From Aquibium pacificus (GTDB taxonomy: Bacteria; Pseudomonadota; Alphaproteobacteria; Rhizobiales; Rhizobiaceae), in assembly GCF_040839445.1 (NCBI RefSeq), contig NZ_JBDPGJ010000001.1, positions 372,001 through 436,000 on the forward strand: DNA of 64,000 nt. The letters run 5' to 3'. How positions within the stretch are numbered: the stretch's first letter is position 1; every line of letters starts with the position of its first letter. This document shows positions 12,103-20,652 of the stretch, piece after piece. The notes under the pieces were generated by a model, which worked only from the letters and a program-made list of their open reading frames with translations, had not been told where the DNA came from and made no database searches. The translations under genes and the position numbers were made by a program.

Positions 12103-12269
12103 CCTGGCGCTCGCCGCAGAATAATTACACTACATCATCCGCGCTGTTTCAGCGAGAGCAATGCACGCGCAAAGCAATTCAACTGGCGCTCGCCGTGGAA
12201 GTCGATCCACCTAGGCTGCTACCAATGTCAGAGCCCATCTACCAGCCTCCGCGCTAGACCACGCCAGTC

Positions 12270-12563
12270 GCCAAGTCGGGAATCGGCCGAACGTGCGGCC
12301 ACCCATGTGCTCGGTCTTCTGCCGACGAACCTGTCGGGCTGGCAGAAACAGCCCGTTGCGATCGCCCGCGCGCTGGTGGGTAATCCTCGACGTGGTGCTG
12401 GCCGACGAACCGACCGCTGCGCTCGATCGCGAAATCGGCCGGAACGTTGTCGACCTGCTGAAAAAGGCTGCGACAGGCACGAAGGACACCACGGTCATGG
12501 TTACCCACGACAATCATTCTAGACTTCGCCGACCGCGTTCTGACGCTCTGGGATGTTCCTATC
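12270..12563 (+). pseudogene. Frameshifted ABC exporter ATPase fragment (DevA/LolD-like)
   Basis: Three reading frames in turn give consecutive pieces of an ABC ATPase. The first has the signature region LPTNLSGWQKQPVAIARALV (normally LSGGQ with QR after it). The second has VLADEPTAALDREIGRNVV (Walker B and D-loop) and VMVTHDN (H-loop). The third has ILDFADRVLTLWD (the tail). At least two frameshifts separate them and Walker A is missing, so the gene is dead. The THDN and ILDFADR endings are typical of DevA-type exporters. It sits in the gap between the kinase and the hydrolase. Confidence 0.78.
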
Positions 12564-12707
12564 AATGAGGATCAGCAGCCCTAAGAATCCGTTCCGAAGC
12601 CCCATGATACATGCTTTGCGAGGATCATGACAGCAGCGCTCAAGGCACGGCAGCGGTTTTCGCGATGACCTCGGCGCCTTTCCAACGTCGGCGGTGCAGA
12701 ACGCCAT

Positions 12708-13592
12708 CTACCGCAGGTTCTTTCCAACAAACACTGCGGTTGCTTCGATCAGTTCGTCGACTTGCTCGACGCCTGCGAACGCGTTGAAGACGTGGTCCAT
12801 GTCGCGAACGAAAAGTTCTTCCTCGCCCGTATGGTAGTCGAGCAGGATCTGGCCCGAGATCGGCTGGGGAAAGACGACATCGTCCTTCGTGCCCACCGCC
12901 ACCAGAAGCGGACCGGTATAGCGGGTGATCTCAGCCACGGGATCGATGGCGTAGAGGCTTTCGAAGAAGCCGGACTTGAGCGCTATCTCGGCGCCCCAAG
13001 GCAACGTGACCTTGACCGGCTCCCCGCCAGAAGCCAACCCTTGCTTGAACCTCTCCACGCCGAACATCAGGGCGATGGCGGAAGCCATGTTCGTGCCCGG
13101 TGCCCAGAGAGCCACAGCGTTGAGCGAATGCGAGGTTCGGGCGGCGACCGCCGCACCCACTGCGCCGCCTATGCTCCAGCCGACGAGCGCCAGGCGGCTG
13201 GCGTCGACGGTGCGGTTCTGCGCCAGCCAGTCAAGCGCTGCAAGACCGTCCGCCACGTGGGCGTTCATGGTCGAATCGGCGAAGTCGCCGTCGCTCTCGC
13301 CGCTGTTGCGGTAGTCGATGCGCAGGCTGGCGATGCCCTGCTCGGCCCAAGCCCGTGCGGCGCGCTTGTAGATGCCTTCGCCGACCGCCGGGATCTCGAG
13401 TTTGTCGCGGCTACCAGTGAAGCCATGCAGCAGCAGGATTGCAGGGGGGTTGTCCACTCCGTTTGGCAAGTTCAGCGTGCCGACGACGGTCAGGCCGTCG
13501 ACGGAAAAGGTCACCCGTTCCTCGGCGGCCCCCGCGAAGACAGGAATGGAGGAAAGGGCGAGGATTATGGTGAGGCGAGCACGAGCGGTCAT
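12708..13592 (-). CDS. Exported alpha/beta hydrolase
   Basis: The 294-residue protein begins with a probable signal peptide (LTIILALSSIPVFAGAAEE). Its alpha/beta-hydrolase fold shows the oxyanion loop LLLHGFTGSRDK, the nucleophile elbow GWSIGG with Ser140, an acid in the segment VAVGTKDDVV and a late His in VRDMDHVFNAF. This resembles dienelactone-hydrolase and acyl-esterase-like enzymes; the natural ester or amide is unknown. The gene stands alone between an ABC relic and the tRNA fragment. A weak ribosome-binding sequence (GGGGAGCC) precedes the ATG. Confidence 0.88.
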   Translation of the reverse strand: MTARARLTIILALSSIPVFAGAAEERVTFSVDGLTVVGTLNLPNGVDNPPAILLLHGFTGSRDKLEIPAVGEGIYKRAARAWAEQGIASLRIDYRNSGESDGDFADSTMNAHVADGLAALDWLAQNRTVDASRLALVGWSIGGAVGAAVAARTSHSLNAVALWAPGTNMASAIALMFGVERFKQGLASGGEPVKVTLPWGAEIALKSGFFESLYAIDPVAEITRYTGPLLVAVGTKDDVVFPQPISGQILLDYHTGEEELFVRDMDHVFNAFAGVEQVDELIEATAVFVGKNLR

Positions 13593-13798
13593 GTGAGGCT
13601 CCCCGGTTTCGTGGCAGTGCCCATGATTGAGGACCCGGCCGATGTGGGCGTAAAGTCAAAAGACCTCGTGAAAACCTCCTCGGGACAAGCCCCTGGGCCT
13701 CCTCATCGCTTTACAGACGCATAAAAACCATTGCGTGTTTTCGACTGATCTAGATCTCAGTTTTACTTATGTATCATTGAAAAGGGTGAAGAAACCTG

Positions 13799-13845
13799 AG
13801 CTTCCCAAGCTGCATACGAGGGTTCGATTCCCTTCACCCGCTCCA
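13799..13845 (+). repeat. tRNA-Gly(CCC) 3'-end fragment, likely attachment-site scar
   Basis: These 47 nt reproduce the 3' part of a tRNA-Gly with CCC anticodon (13804-13806): the anticodon-loop 3' half, variable loop, an intact T arm (GAGGGTTCGATTCCCTT), the acceptor 3' strand CACCCGC and TCCA. The sequence upstream does not form a D arm or matching acceptor strand, so it is not a functional tRNA. Such 3' ends are the usual target of tyrosine recombinases and are left as att repeats at island borders. A diverged second copy is at 39045-39114. Confidence 0.8.
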
Positions 13846-13954
13846 GCTTTCGCATCAACGGGTTGGTTGCAAACCGGCCTCGCTTCGAGGCGGTGGCTTT
13901 ACCGCAGGTTTTACACACGACGTTCCCGATTTGCTCTTGCGAGTTGTTCGATTA

Positions 13955-14189
13955 CGGCCTGCGTCGCCGCCGTTTGGCGACGGCGGAACAGATCGAGTTA
14001 ATCGACATGGTGATCGAACATCTGACCGAGAAAGGCGCGATGGATCCTGGACTGCTGGACGAAAGCCCGTCCATCGACAAGGCCCCGGAGGTGCGGCGGC
14101 AGGTCTTCGACTTCGAAAAGACGAAGCGGCTGGTCGAGGTGATCCGGGGCTTCGATCTCGCCGCCGACCCGCCTTTGCAGGCAGTGTGA
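13955..14189 (+). pseudogene. Remnant of type I restriction enzyme HsdR C-terminus
   Basis: The frame ending at 14189 translates to a C-terminal piece of the restriction (R) subunit of type I systems: ATAEQIELIDMVIEHLTEKG, then MDPGLLDESPSIDKAP and VFDFEKTKRLVEVI, parallel to the LTANQIEF...HLTE.G.MDP..LYESPF pattern of HsdR. Only about 75 residues of a protein of roughly 800-1000 remain, and no motor or nuclease domain is left. It lies directly after the tRNA-Gly fragment, where mobile defence genes often sit. Confidence 0.7.
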
Positions 14190-14232
14190 GTACACTCCAC
14201 ACTTGAAGGCGGGGGACAGAGTCCCCTTGGGA

Positions 14233-14985
14233 TCATGGCTCCCGGACGACGAGCCTCTCGGCCGTCACGACCATGGCGAAGATGCCGATAGCCAGCAGGG
14301 AGGACAGCACGATCGCGGCATACAGGCGGTCGGACTGGTAGTTGAAGGTCGCCTGGATTATCAGCGCGCCGAGCCCCTTGTCGGAGCCGATCCATTCGCC
14401 GACGATCGCACCGATGACGGCTGTTGCCGAACTGATCCGGAGCGAGGAGAAGAGCAGCGGCATGGAGCGAGGTAGGCGCAGGCGCCAGAATACCTCCCAG
14501 CGGCTCGCCGACAGCATGCGGAACAGTTCGTGCTCGTTAATCCCCGCCGAATCCAGGCCCCTGATCATGTTGATCAGCGTGGGGAAGAAGCAGATCACCG
14601 CTGCGATGACGATCTTGGGCGTCATTCCAAGCCCGAAGATCAGTATGATGATGGGCGAGAGCGCCAGCACCGGGATCGTGTTGAAGAACAGCACGACCGG
14701 AAAATATGCCGCCTGCAGCACGCGGCTGTGAACGAAGACGACCGCCAGCAGGATGGCGGCGAGGTTGCCGATCAGGAAGCCGGCGCCGGCTTCGATGGCG
14801 GTCGGCCAGAAGTGGCCCGACAGGAGAGCCGCGTCGCGTGCCAGCACGGCAAAGACCGCGGTCGGCGTCGGCACGATGTAGGCGGGAACGCCGGCCATCG
14901 GCAGGAGAAATTGCCAGGCGACGACGAGCGAGGCGGCTCCCGCGACGGGCAGCACGGTCCGGGCAAGGGGCGGGAGCGGTGTCAC
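14233..14985 (-). CDS. ABC transporter permease, SsuC/TauC type
   Basis: A 250-residue inner-membrane protein with about six hydrophobic helices and the binding-protein-dependent permease signature near residues 150-185 (EHELFRMLSASRWEVFWRLR followed by SMPLLFSSLRIS), which contacts the ATPase. Family members import sulfonates, taurine, nitrate or thiamine precursors. The ATG overlaps the ATPase stop by 4 nt, and it is the last gene of a six-gene minus-strand operon. The substrate cannot be told. Confidence 0.9.
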   Translation of the reverse strand: MTPLPPLARTVLPVAGAASLVVAWQFLLPMAGVPAYIVPTPTAVFAVLARDAALLSGHFWPTAIEAGAGFLIGNLAAILLAVVFVHSRVLQAAYFPVVLFFNTIPVLALSPIIILIFGLGMTPKIVIAAVICFFPTLINMIRGLDSAGINEHELFRMLSASRWEVFWRLRLPRSMPLLFSSLRISSATAVIGAIVGEWIGSDKGLGALIIQATFNYQSDRLYAAIVLSSLLAIGIFAMVVTAERLVVREP

Positions 14986-15755
14986 GATGCCTCCGCCAGC
15001 GCGGCGCGCAGTTCCGCCATCGCGGCGACCAGGGCGGGGTCCTCGCGGGTGCAGCGGTTTTGTGATTGCTTGATGGGCTTCAAGTCGCGGTCGAGACAGA
15101 TACGCCCGGGGTTGGCGGCGAGCACGATGACGCGCTCTCCGAGATAGGCCGCCTCGGCGATCGAGTGCGTGACGAATAGGATCGTCGTTCCCGTCCGTCG
15201 CCAGAGGTTGAGCAGTTCGTCGTTCAGGCGGTCGCGGGTGATCTCGTCGAGCGCACCGAACGGCTCGTCCATGAGGAGCAGCTTGGGCTCACCCATCAGC
15301 GCCCGGGCGATCGCGACGCGTTGCCGCTGACCACCGGACAGCTGGTTGGGATAGCGGTCGCCAAAGCCGGACAGACCCATGAGGTCGAGCAGGGCTTCGC
15401 TCTGGTCGGAGATGGCGCGTGTCAGGCTCGCCCGTCCGACCTGGAGCGGCAGACAGACGTTTTCCCTGACCGAGCGCCACGGCAGCAAGGTGGAATCCTG
15501 GAAGACGAAGGCGACGTCGCGCCTGCTGCGCACGGCGGCGGCGGTTTCGCCGAGCACCTCGACGGTTCCGGAGAGCGGCGGCAGGAGGTCCGCCACCACG
15601 CGAAGCAGGGTCGACTTGCCGCACCCCGAGGGGCCGAGGATCGACAAGAAGGAACCGGCCTCGACGGTGAGGTCGAGGCCGGTGATGACGGTGACGGGGG
15701 TTTTTCCCGTCGGATAGCCTACGTCGAGACCGACCGTCCGGACGGCTTGCGGCAT
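14982..15755 (-). CDS. ABC transporter ATP-binding protein, SsuB/TauB type
   Basis: The 257-residue ATPase shows Walker A (GPSGCGKST), Q-loop (FVFQDSTLLPWRSV), signature LSGGQRQRVAIARAL, Walker B (LLLMDEPFGALD) and H-loop (FVTHSIAEA). The LPWRSV and ITRDRLNDELL segments are typical of the sulfonate/nitrate/taurine class. It lies between the substrate-binding protein gene (4-nt gap) and the permease gene (4-nt overlap), so the three form one importer. Confidence 0.93.
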   Translation of the reverse strand: MPQAVRTVGLDVGYPTGKTPVTVITGLDLTVEAGSFLSILGPSGCGKSTLLRVVADLLPPLSGTVEVLGETAAAVRSRRDVAFVFQDSTLLPWRSVRENVCLPLQVGRASLTRAISDQSEALLDLMGLSGFGDRYPNQLSGGQRQRVAIARALMGEPKLLLMDEPFGALDEITRDRLNDELLNLWRRTGTTILFVTHSIAEAAYLGERVIVLAANPGRICLDRDLKPIKQSQNRCTREDPALVAAMAELRAALAEAS

Positions 15756-15759
15756 CGGC

Positions 15760-16815
15760 TCAGGCGCCGGGCGCGGCGAGCTTCGGCCGGCTGTCGGCCG
15801 TCAGGTCGAGGATCGCTGTGGTGTAAACGTCCTCGGTCTTCGGTCGACCATTCGGATACTGGCCGACCTTGTCGAGCAGCGACAGTTGGCTGTCGAGCGA
15901 GTCCGGGCTGAACGTGCCCCATCCCTCGGCGGCGGTGTTCTCGTCGAAGGCGAGCTTGAGGATCAGGTCGATCGTCTTCTGCTCCCAGCCGAGATCCATT
16001 TCCGGATAGGCGCCGACCATCGTCTTGACGGCTTCCTGCGGGTTGGCGTGCACCCAGCCCCAGCCTTTAGCCACCGCGCCAATGAACTTCGCCAGCCTCT
16101 CGGCGTCGCTGTCGATCGCGCCGTCGGTGGCGAAGTAGACGTTGGCGTAGGACTCCAGACCAAGGTCGCGCACGAGGAGATCGACGCGATCCTCGCCGAC
16201 GACAGAGAGCGCCTGGGTGTTGGTGATCCATCCACCGATGGCGTCCACCTCGCCGCGCACCAGCGGCCCCTTGTCAAAACCGACATTGATGACGTTCACG
16301 TCGGCGGGCGCTATGCCGTTCTTGGACAGGATGGCGTCCATCAGGAAGCGTGCCGTCGGCTGGATGCCGATCGTCTTGCCCTTCAGGTCGGCCACGCCAT
16401 TGATCGGCTTGCCTGGCTTGGAGGTCAGCGCATAGGGGCCGGTGCGGAAGCCGCAGGCGATGATGCGGACGGGCACACCGCTCGCACGGGCGGCGAAGAG
16501 CTGGGGTGTTTCGGAAAATTGTCCGAGTTGCGCCGAGCCCGAGATCACCGGCGGCACGGTCGCCGAGTTCGGTCCGCCGGGGCTAAACGCGACCTCGAAG
16601 CCGGCGTCCTCGAAGTAGCCGTTCTTCAATGCAGCGATGTCGCCGATCTGGCCGTTCGACATCAGCCAGTCATACTGGATGACAAGCTTGGCAGCGGCCC
16701 TCGCGGATGTCGCGGAGAGAAGCTGGATGCCCGGCGCAACGGCGAGAAGGCCTGCCGCCGCGCCGGATTTGAGGAGGGTCCTGCGGTCGATGCGGTGGTC
16801 GAAATGTCCTGTCAT
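15760..16815 (-). CDS. ABC transporter substrate-binding protein, NMT1/SsuA-like, Tat-exported
   Basis: The 351-residue protein starts with a twin-arginine signal (DRRTLLKSGAAAGLLAVAPG, cut near SARAAAK) and continues as an NMT1/THI5-like periplasmic binding protein: WLMSNGQIGDIAALKNGYFE, the GDPN-like loop at SPGGPNSATVPPVISG, and DLKGKTIGIQP. The family binds aromatic or sulfonated acids, thiamine precursors or nitrate. Tat export may mean it folds before export. It precedes its ATPase by 4 nt; the VOC gene is 56 nt upstream. Confidence 0.9.
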   Translation of the reverse strand: MTGHFDHRIDRRTLLKSGAAAGLLAVAPGIQLLSATSARAAAKLVIQYDWLMSNGQIGDIAALKNGYFEDAGFEVAFSPGGPNSATVPPVISGSAQLGQFSETPQLFAARASGVPVRIIACGFRTGPYALTSKPGKPINGVADLKGKTIGIQPTARFLMDAILSKNGIAPADVNVINVGFDKGPLVRGEVDAIGGWITNTQALSVVGEDRVDLLVRDLGLESYANVYFATDGAIDSDAERLAKFIGAVAKGWGWVHANPQEAVKTMVGAYPEMDLGWEQKTIDLILKLAFDENTAAEGWGTFSPDSLDSQLSLLDKVGQYPNGRPKTEDVYTTAILDLTADSRPKLAAPGA

Positions 16816-16871
16816 GATCTTTCCCCTTTGTCATTGTTGCGTCCCGCCGGTCCCACGTCCGGCGGTGTGGG

Positions 16872-17309
16872 TCACGGCTGTTCGTCGTGATAGTCGCCGG
16901 GGCCGCCGTCGAGCCAGGCGTAGAGCTCCCAGAGTGTGCCATCGGGATCGGTGAAATAGGCGCATCGCGCGTTCCAGACGTAGTCGGCCGGCGGCCCGTA
17001 GAAGGGGATGCCTTTCGCCGACAGCTCTCCGTGGATCCGGTCGATATCGTCGGGCGATGCGAGATTTACCGCCACGCACGCCTTGTGGGCGGAGCGTGGA
17101 GCGCGCGCGTTGGATACACCGGTGTGGCGGTTGATGTGGTCGATCTCCCAGGCGGCGAGGGTGACACCCACCCCGTGGAAATCCGCGAACCCTTCGGCCC
17201 GGCGGCGCAGCCGGAAGCCAAGCTTGTCGACATAGAAATCGACCGTGCGCTGAATATCCTCCACCAGCAGGCAGATGTCGGAGATGCGCTGCTCGGTTCC
17301 GAAAGTCAT
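16872..17309 (-). CDS. VOC-family (glyoxalase/dioxygenase-like) protein
   Basis: A 145-residue single vicinal-oxygen-chelate domain built of two beta-alpha-beta-beta-beta units: ISDICLLVEDIQRTVDFYVD, a middle metal-site-like region (HINRHTGV), and AYFTDPDGTLWELYAW with the conserved C-terminal Glu. Members are glyoxalases, extradiol dioxygenases, epimerases or binding proteins. Its ATG overlaps the GntR stop by 4 nt, tying it to the transporter operon. It probably acts on the imported compound or a breakdown product; the reaction is unknown. Confidence 0.85.
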   Translation of the reverse strand: MTFGTEQRISDICLLVEDIQRTVDFYVDKLGFRLRRRAEGFADFHGVGVTLAAWEIDHINRHTGVSNARAPRSAHKACVAVNLASPDDIDRIHGELSAKGIPFYGPPADYVWNARCAYFTDPDGTLWELYAWLDGGPGDYHDEQP

Positions 17310-18055
17310 GGACGGCCACTCCGCGTTTCCTGGTTGCTTCTGGTGTTCTTCAAGCGCACGCCGACACGCTCGGCTGCGCCGACGATGTGGCTGCGCATGG
17401 CGTCCGCGGCGGCGTCCGCATCGCCGGCGACCAGCGCCTCGTAGATCAGCACGTGCTCGCCGACATTCACTTCCACCAGATCGTGAAGGGGGTTCACCGC
17501 GCGCGCATAGTGGATTGAACGCCGAATCTGCTCACAGATGAAGGAGATGAAGGTGTGGATGTAGCTGTTGCCGGTTGCGCGCGCGATTTCCCGATGAAAG
17601 GCTAGGTCCGCTTCGATACTTCCGTCTTCCCATCGCTCTTCCCCGCTCATGCGGTCGAGCGCGGTCTTGATGGCTACGAGATGTTCCGACGTGCGTCGCT
17701 CGGCGGCCAGCCCCGCCGCCTCCGCTTCCAGGATGCAGCGCAGCTCGAACAGCCGCTCCATGTTGTCGCCGTCCATAAGCGTATCGCGGTCGATGCGGAT
17801 CGCGGCCCGCTGCTCGGGTGCGAGCACGAAGGCGCCGACGCCCTGGCGCGCCTCGATGACCCCGTCGGCGCGCAATTGCGCGACGGCTTCGCGCACGACA
17901 TTGCGACTGACGCCGAATCGGTCGGCGAGTTGCTGCTCGGTCGGCAGCCGATGGCCTGGCTTGAAACCTCCGGTCTGGATCTCCCGGGACAGCAGGGAAG
18001 CAACACGCCCGGGAAGCGCCTCGAAGACACCGATGCTGCTGGATCGTTCTCTCAT
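17306..18055 (-). CDS. GntR-family regulator, FadR/FCD type
   Basis: Read from the ATG at 18055, which overlaps the oxidase stop by 4 nt (an upstream ATG at 18085 is possible), it gives 249 residues. The N-terminal winged helix is RLPTEQQLADRFGVSRNVVR with GVIEARQGVGAFV. The C-terminal all-helical FCD ligand domain has LFELRCILEAEAAGLAAERR, the metal-binding His region FHREIARATGN, and HVLIYEALVAGDADAA. FCD regulators usually sense an organic acid. Its place inside the operon suggests control by the transported substrate. Confidence 0.9.
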   Translation of the reverse strand: MRERSSSIGVFEALPGRVASLLSREIQTGGFKPGHRLPTEQQLADRFGVSRNVVREAVAQLRADGVIEARQGVGAFVLAPEQRAAIRIDRDTLMDGDNMERLFELRCILEAEAAGLAAERRTSEHLVAIKTALDRMSGEERWEDGSIEADLAFHREIARATGNSYIHTFISFICEQIRRSIHYARAVNPLHDLVEVNVGEHVLIYEALVAGDADAAADAMRSHIVGAAERVGVRLKNTRSNQETRSGRP

Positions 18056-19536
18056 TCCTGCTCCTCTAGGACCGGGATTAGACATCCCGGATTCATCAGA
18101 TCGTGCGGATCAAGGGTGTTCTTTATCGCGCGCATCGTCCGCCGCTCCACCTCGCCCAGCCCTTCCCAGAAGGCTCCTATCCGCGCTCTGCCGATGCCAT
18201 GCTCCGCGCTGATCGAGCCTTTGAAGTCTTCGACGATCGCAAAGAGGCTTTCGGTGATGCGCAGGCCGAGTTCCAGTGCATCTCGGCGGTGCATCCCGAG
18301 CGGCGGCAGGAGATTGAAATGGATGTTTCCGTCGCCGGCATGGCCATAGACCTGCGGCGTCCAGTCGGGCCAGTCGCGCGCGGCGAAAGCTCGCGCCGCG
18401 GCAACGAAGGCCGGCACATCACCGAGCCTGACCGAGACGTCGCTGCGCACGTGATAGCCGCGTCGCGCCTGTCCTTCAACGAGGCCTTCCCTAATGGCCC
18501 AAAAGCTGCGCGCCTGCCGCTCGCTCTGCGCCACTACGGCATCTCCGATGAGGCCTCGCGCAAGCATGTCGGCCAGAAAGCCCTCCAAAAGGGCTCGGCC
18601 GTCCAGGCGCTTTCCGCAAGAAAGCTCGATCAACAGGTGGAAGGGATAGACCGATGAGACGGGCGAGGTCAGCCCCTTGTCGATAAGCCGCGCCAGCGGA
18701 AGGCATTCGGTGCCTATGAGTTCGAAGGCAGTGACGAGTTCAGAGAGTTCGCATCGCGCCAGAGCGCTGATCGTCATGGCATCCTCGATGGAGCCGACGC
18801 CGGCATACGCGGTTTCGATTCTAGCGGGTCTTGGATGCAATTTGAGGCAGAGCCCAGTGATGATTCCCAGCGTGCCTTCGGATCCGATGAAGAGCTGTTT
18901 CAAGTCGTAGCCACGATTGTCCTTTCGAAGGCCACGCATTGAACTCCACAACGATCCGTCGGGAAGCACCGCTTCAAGTCCAAGGATCAGTTCGCGCGCC
19001 ATGCCGAAGCGCAGCACGTTGACACCACCAGCATTGGTGGCCGCATTGCCACCGATCTGGCAACTTCCCTGTGCTCCGAGCGCGAGCGGAAACTGCAGGC
19101 CGGTCGCATGTGCCGCGTCCTTCGCCTTCTGGAGTGTGCAGCCGGCGTCCAATTCGAGAGTCGCATTAGCCGCGTCGGCCCGGCGGATCGCGTTCAGCCG
19201 AGAGAGATTGATGATCACCATTTCCCGGCTTCCGGCAGGCGGGAACCCACCGCCGACCAGCCCCGAGTTCCCGCCTTGGGGCACGACGCCGATTCCGTGC
19301 CGGCGGCAGATTTCCACGCACTCCTGAACCTCCGCGATCGAGCGAGGTCTCACCACCGCTACGGCATTTCCGATCAAGTCGCCCGACCAGTCTGTCAGAA
19401 AGCCGACCTTGTCTTCCGACTTCACGAGCACGCCGGCTCCGCCCATTGATCCTTCGAGATCGGCGCAAAGGCTCTCGATGGTGGTGGTGGCGGCGGCAGC
19501 GAGCAAGATCGACTCTCCGTTCTGAGGTCGGATCAT
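18052..19536 (-). CDS. FAD-linked oxidase, D-2-hydroxyacid dehydrogenase (GlcD-like)
   Basis: The 494-residue protein has a PCMH-type FAD-binding domain (VRPRSIAEVQECVEICRRHG, GVVPQGGNSGLVGGGFP, GNAATNAGGVNVLRFG, IGSEGTLGIITGLCLKLHP) and the C-terminal FAD-oxidase domain with the metal/substrate site GHAGDGNIHFNLL and EHGIGRAR. This is the layout of D-lactate, D-2-hydroxyglutarate and glycolate dehydrogenases. It is the first gene of the six-gene minus operon ending at 14233. The acceptor and exact hydroxy acid are unknown. Confidence 0.92.
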   Translation of the reverse strand: MIRPQNGESILLAAAATTTIESLCADLEGSMGGAGVLVKSEDKVGFLTDWSGDLIGNAVAVVRPRSIAEVQECVEICRRHGIGVVPQGGNSGLVGGGFPPAGSREMVIINLSRLNAIRRADAANATLELDAGCTLQKAKDAAHATGLQFPLALGAQGSCQIGGNAATNAGGVNVLRFGMARELILGLEAVLPDGSLWSSMRGLRKDNRGYDLKQLFIGSEGTLGIITGLCLKLHPRPARIETAYAGVGSIEDAMTISALARCELSELVTAFELIGTECLPLARLIDKGLTSPVSSVYPFHLLIELSCGKRLDGRALLEGFLADMLARGLIGDAVVAQSERQARSFWAIREGLVEGQARRGYHVRSDVSVRLGDVPAFVAAARAFAARDWPDWTPQVYGHAGDGNIHFNLLPPLGMHRRDALELGLRITESLFAIVEDFKGSISAEHGIGRARIGAFWEGLGEVERRTMRAIKNTLDPHDLMNPGCLIPVLEEQE

Positions 19537-19713
19537 ACTGTCATCCTACAACTTCGCAAGAGGTCGCTTTGCGTTTCAGAAGCTAGCCATGGTGGAAGAG
19601 TTGGCGCTTCCCGCAAGCGCCTAAAGCCGACCCGGTACGGTGATGCCGATCGTTGGGAACATCACATCATCGATACTCCCTCTCTGCGGTCGGCTGCAGC
19701 CTCACCGGAGGAT

Positions 19714-20487
19714 CTATCGCGAGGAGAGCTTCCGTCCACTTTCCAGCAGTCGCTCTCGCAGGACTGCGGTCTGGTCTTCCGAGAGGTCTACGGGCAGCAC
19801 GAGACAAATCGTGGCCTCGACCTTTCCATCTGCGCCATAGATGGGTGCGGCCAGGCACTGGGTGACCGCATCGACCAAGCCCTTGGTCAGGCAGAAGCCA
19901 TCACGCTGTGCCGCGCCTATTGCCTCGATGAACTCATCGATGTCGATTCGTCGTCCATCCGGCAGGATCAAGTCCTCGTCCGCGATCAACTCCTCGATTT
20001 CGGGGCCGCTGAAGCCAGCGAGTAGCAGGCGCCCGGACGCCGTCCAAGGGATAGGGATTTGAAGACCGACCGCCGAACTGATCCTGAACGGCCTGTTGCC
20101 CGGCCGCATGTGCATGATCGTGTAGCGCCCGTTTTGCAGCATGCAGAACTCGCTGGTTTCGCCGGTTTCCTTCGCGAGCCGATCGACCTCCATGCGCGCG
20201 CGCTTGGCGAGCGAGTTCTCCCGAATGTAGTTCAAGCCGTAGAGATACATCCGCTTGCCGAAGAAGATGCGCCCGTCGTCCGGCGATGTCTCGAGCAGAC
20301 CGGCCTGGGTGAGGTCATTGACCAGAGTGTAGGTCGATGAACGCGGCGCGTTCAGCGTCTTGGCAAGCGCGCCGATGCTGATGCCCTCGCCGTGCGCATG
20401 AAGAAATTCGAGGATCTGCAAAATCCGGTCGACGCTGCGCTCGCGGCGCTGCGTCGTCTCGTTCGTGGCAAGCGGAGTCGCATTCAT
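19714..20487 (-). CDS. IclR-family transcriptional regulator
   Basis: The ATG at 20487 gives 257 residues, the usual IclR length; the same frame stays open up to 21621 opposite the PLP-lyase gene, which is a chance antisense reading. The N-terminal helix-turn-helix is ILEFLHAHGEGISIGALAKT with PRSSTYTLVNDLTQAGLL. The C-terminal effector domain includes ASGRLLLAGFS, AAQRDGFCLTKG and AAPIYGADGKVEATICLVLP. It is divergent from the PLP-lyase operon starting at 20653, with palindromes between them, so it probably controls that operon and itself. Confidence 0.92.
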   Translation of the reverse strand: MNATPLATNETTQRRERSVDRILQILEFLHAHGEGISIGALAKTLNAPRSSTYTLVNDLTQAGLLETSPDDGRIFFGKRMYLYGLNYIRENSLAKRARMEVDRLAKETGETSEFCMLQNGRYTIMHMRPGNRPFRISSAVGLQIPIPWTASGRLLLAGFSGPEIEELIADEDLILPDGRRIDIDEFIEAIGAAQRDGFCLTKGLVDAVTQCLAAPIYGADGKVEATICLVLPVDLSEDQTAVLRERLLESGRKLSSR

Positions 20488-20525
20488 GAAAGCTGTCTCT
20501 TGCGCAATTCGGAGGGGCTGGTATG

Positions 20526-20564
20526 TTGTCTCTAGCACAAGACAAGTGTCCTGTATACGGGACA
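20526..20564. promoter_or_regulatory. Two inverted repeats between IclR gene and PLP-lyase gene
   Basis: TGTCCTGTATACGGGACA at 20547-20564 is an 18-bp palindrome with a single imperfect pair, the right size for an IclR-type operator. Just before it TTGTC (20526-20530) and GACAA (20541-20545) form a second inverted repeat. Both lie in the divergent promoter region. Confidence 0.6.
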
Positions 20565-20652
20565 TTTTAAAGCAAAGCGCATCGGATGGCGCATCGGCAG
20601 ATGGCGCTAACGCTTTCGAAGCATGTCTTCGGAAGAGGGGAAGGCTATCGCA

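Noticed and set aside
13735..14001. A small plus-strand frame beginning at 13735
   Set aside because: Its sequence KLHTRVRFPSPAP is the translation of a tRNA T arm, so the frame is an artefact of the tRNA-Gly fragment.
14212..14226. GGGGAC-AGA-GTCCCC hairpin between the HsdR relic and the permease gene
   Set aside because: Only a 6-bp stem with a tight 3-nt loop and no T-run on either strand; not strong enough to call a terminator.
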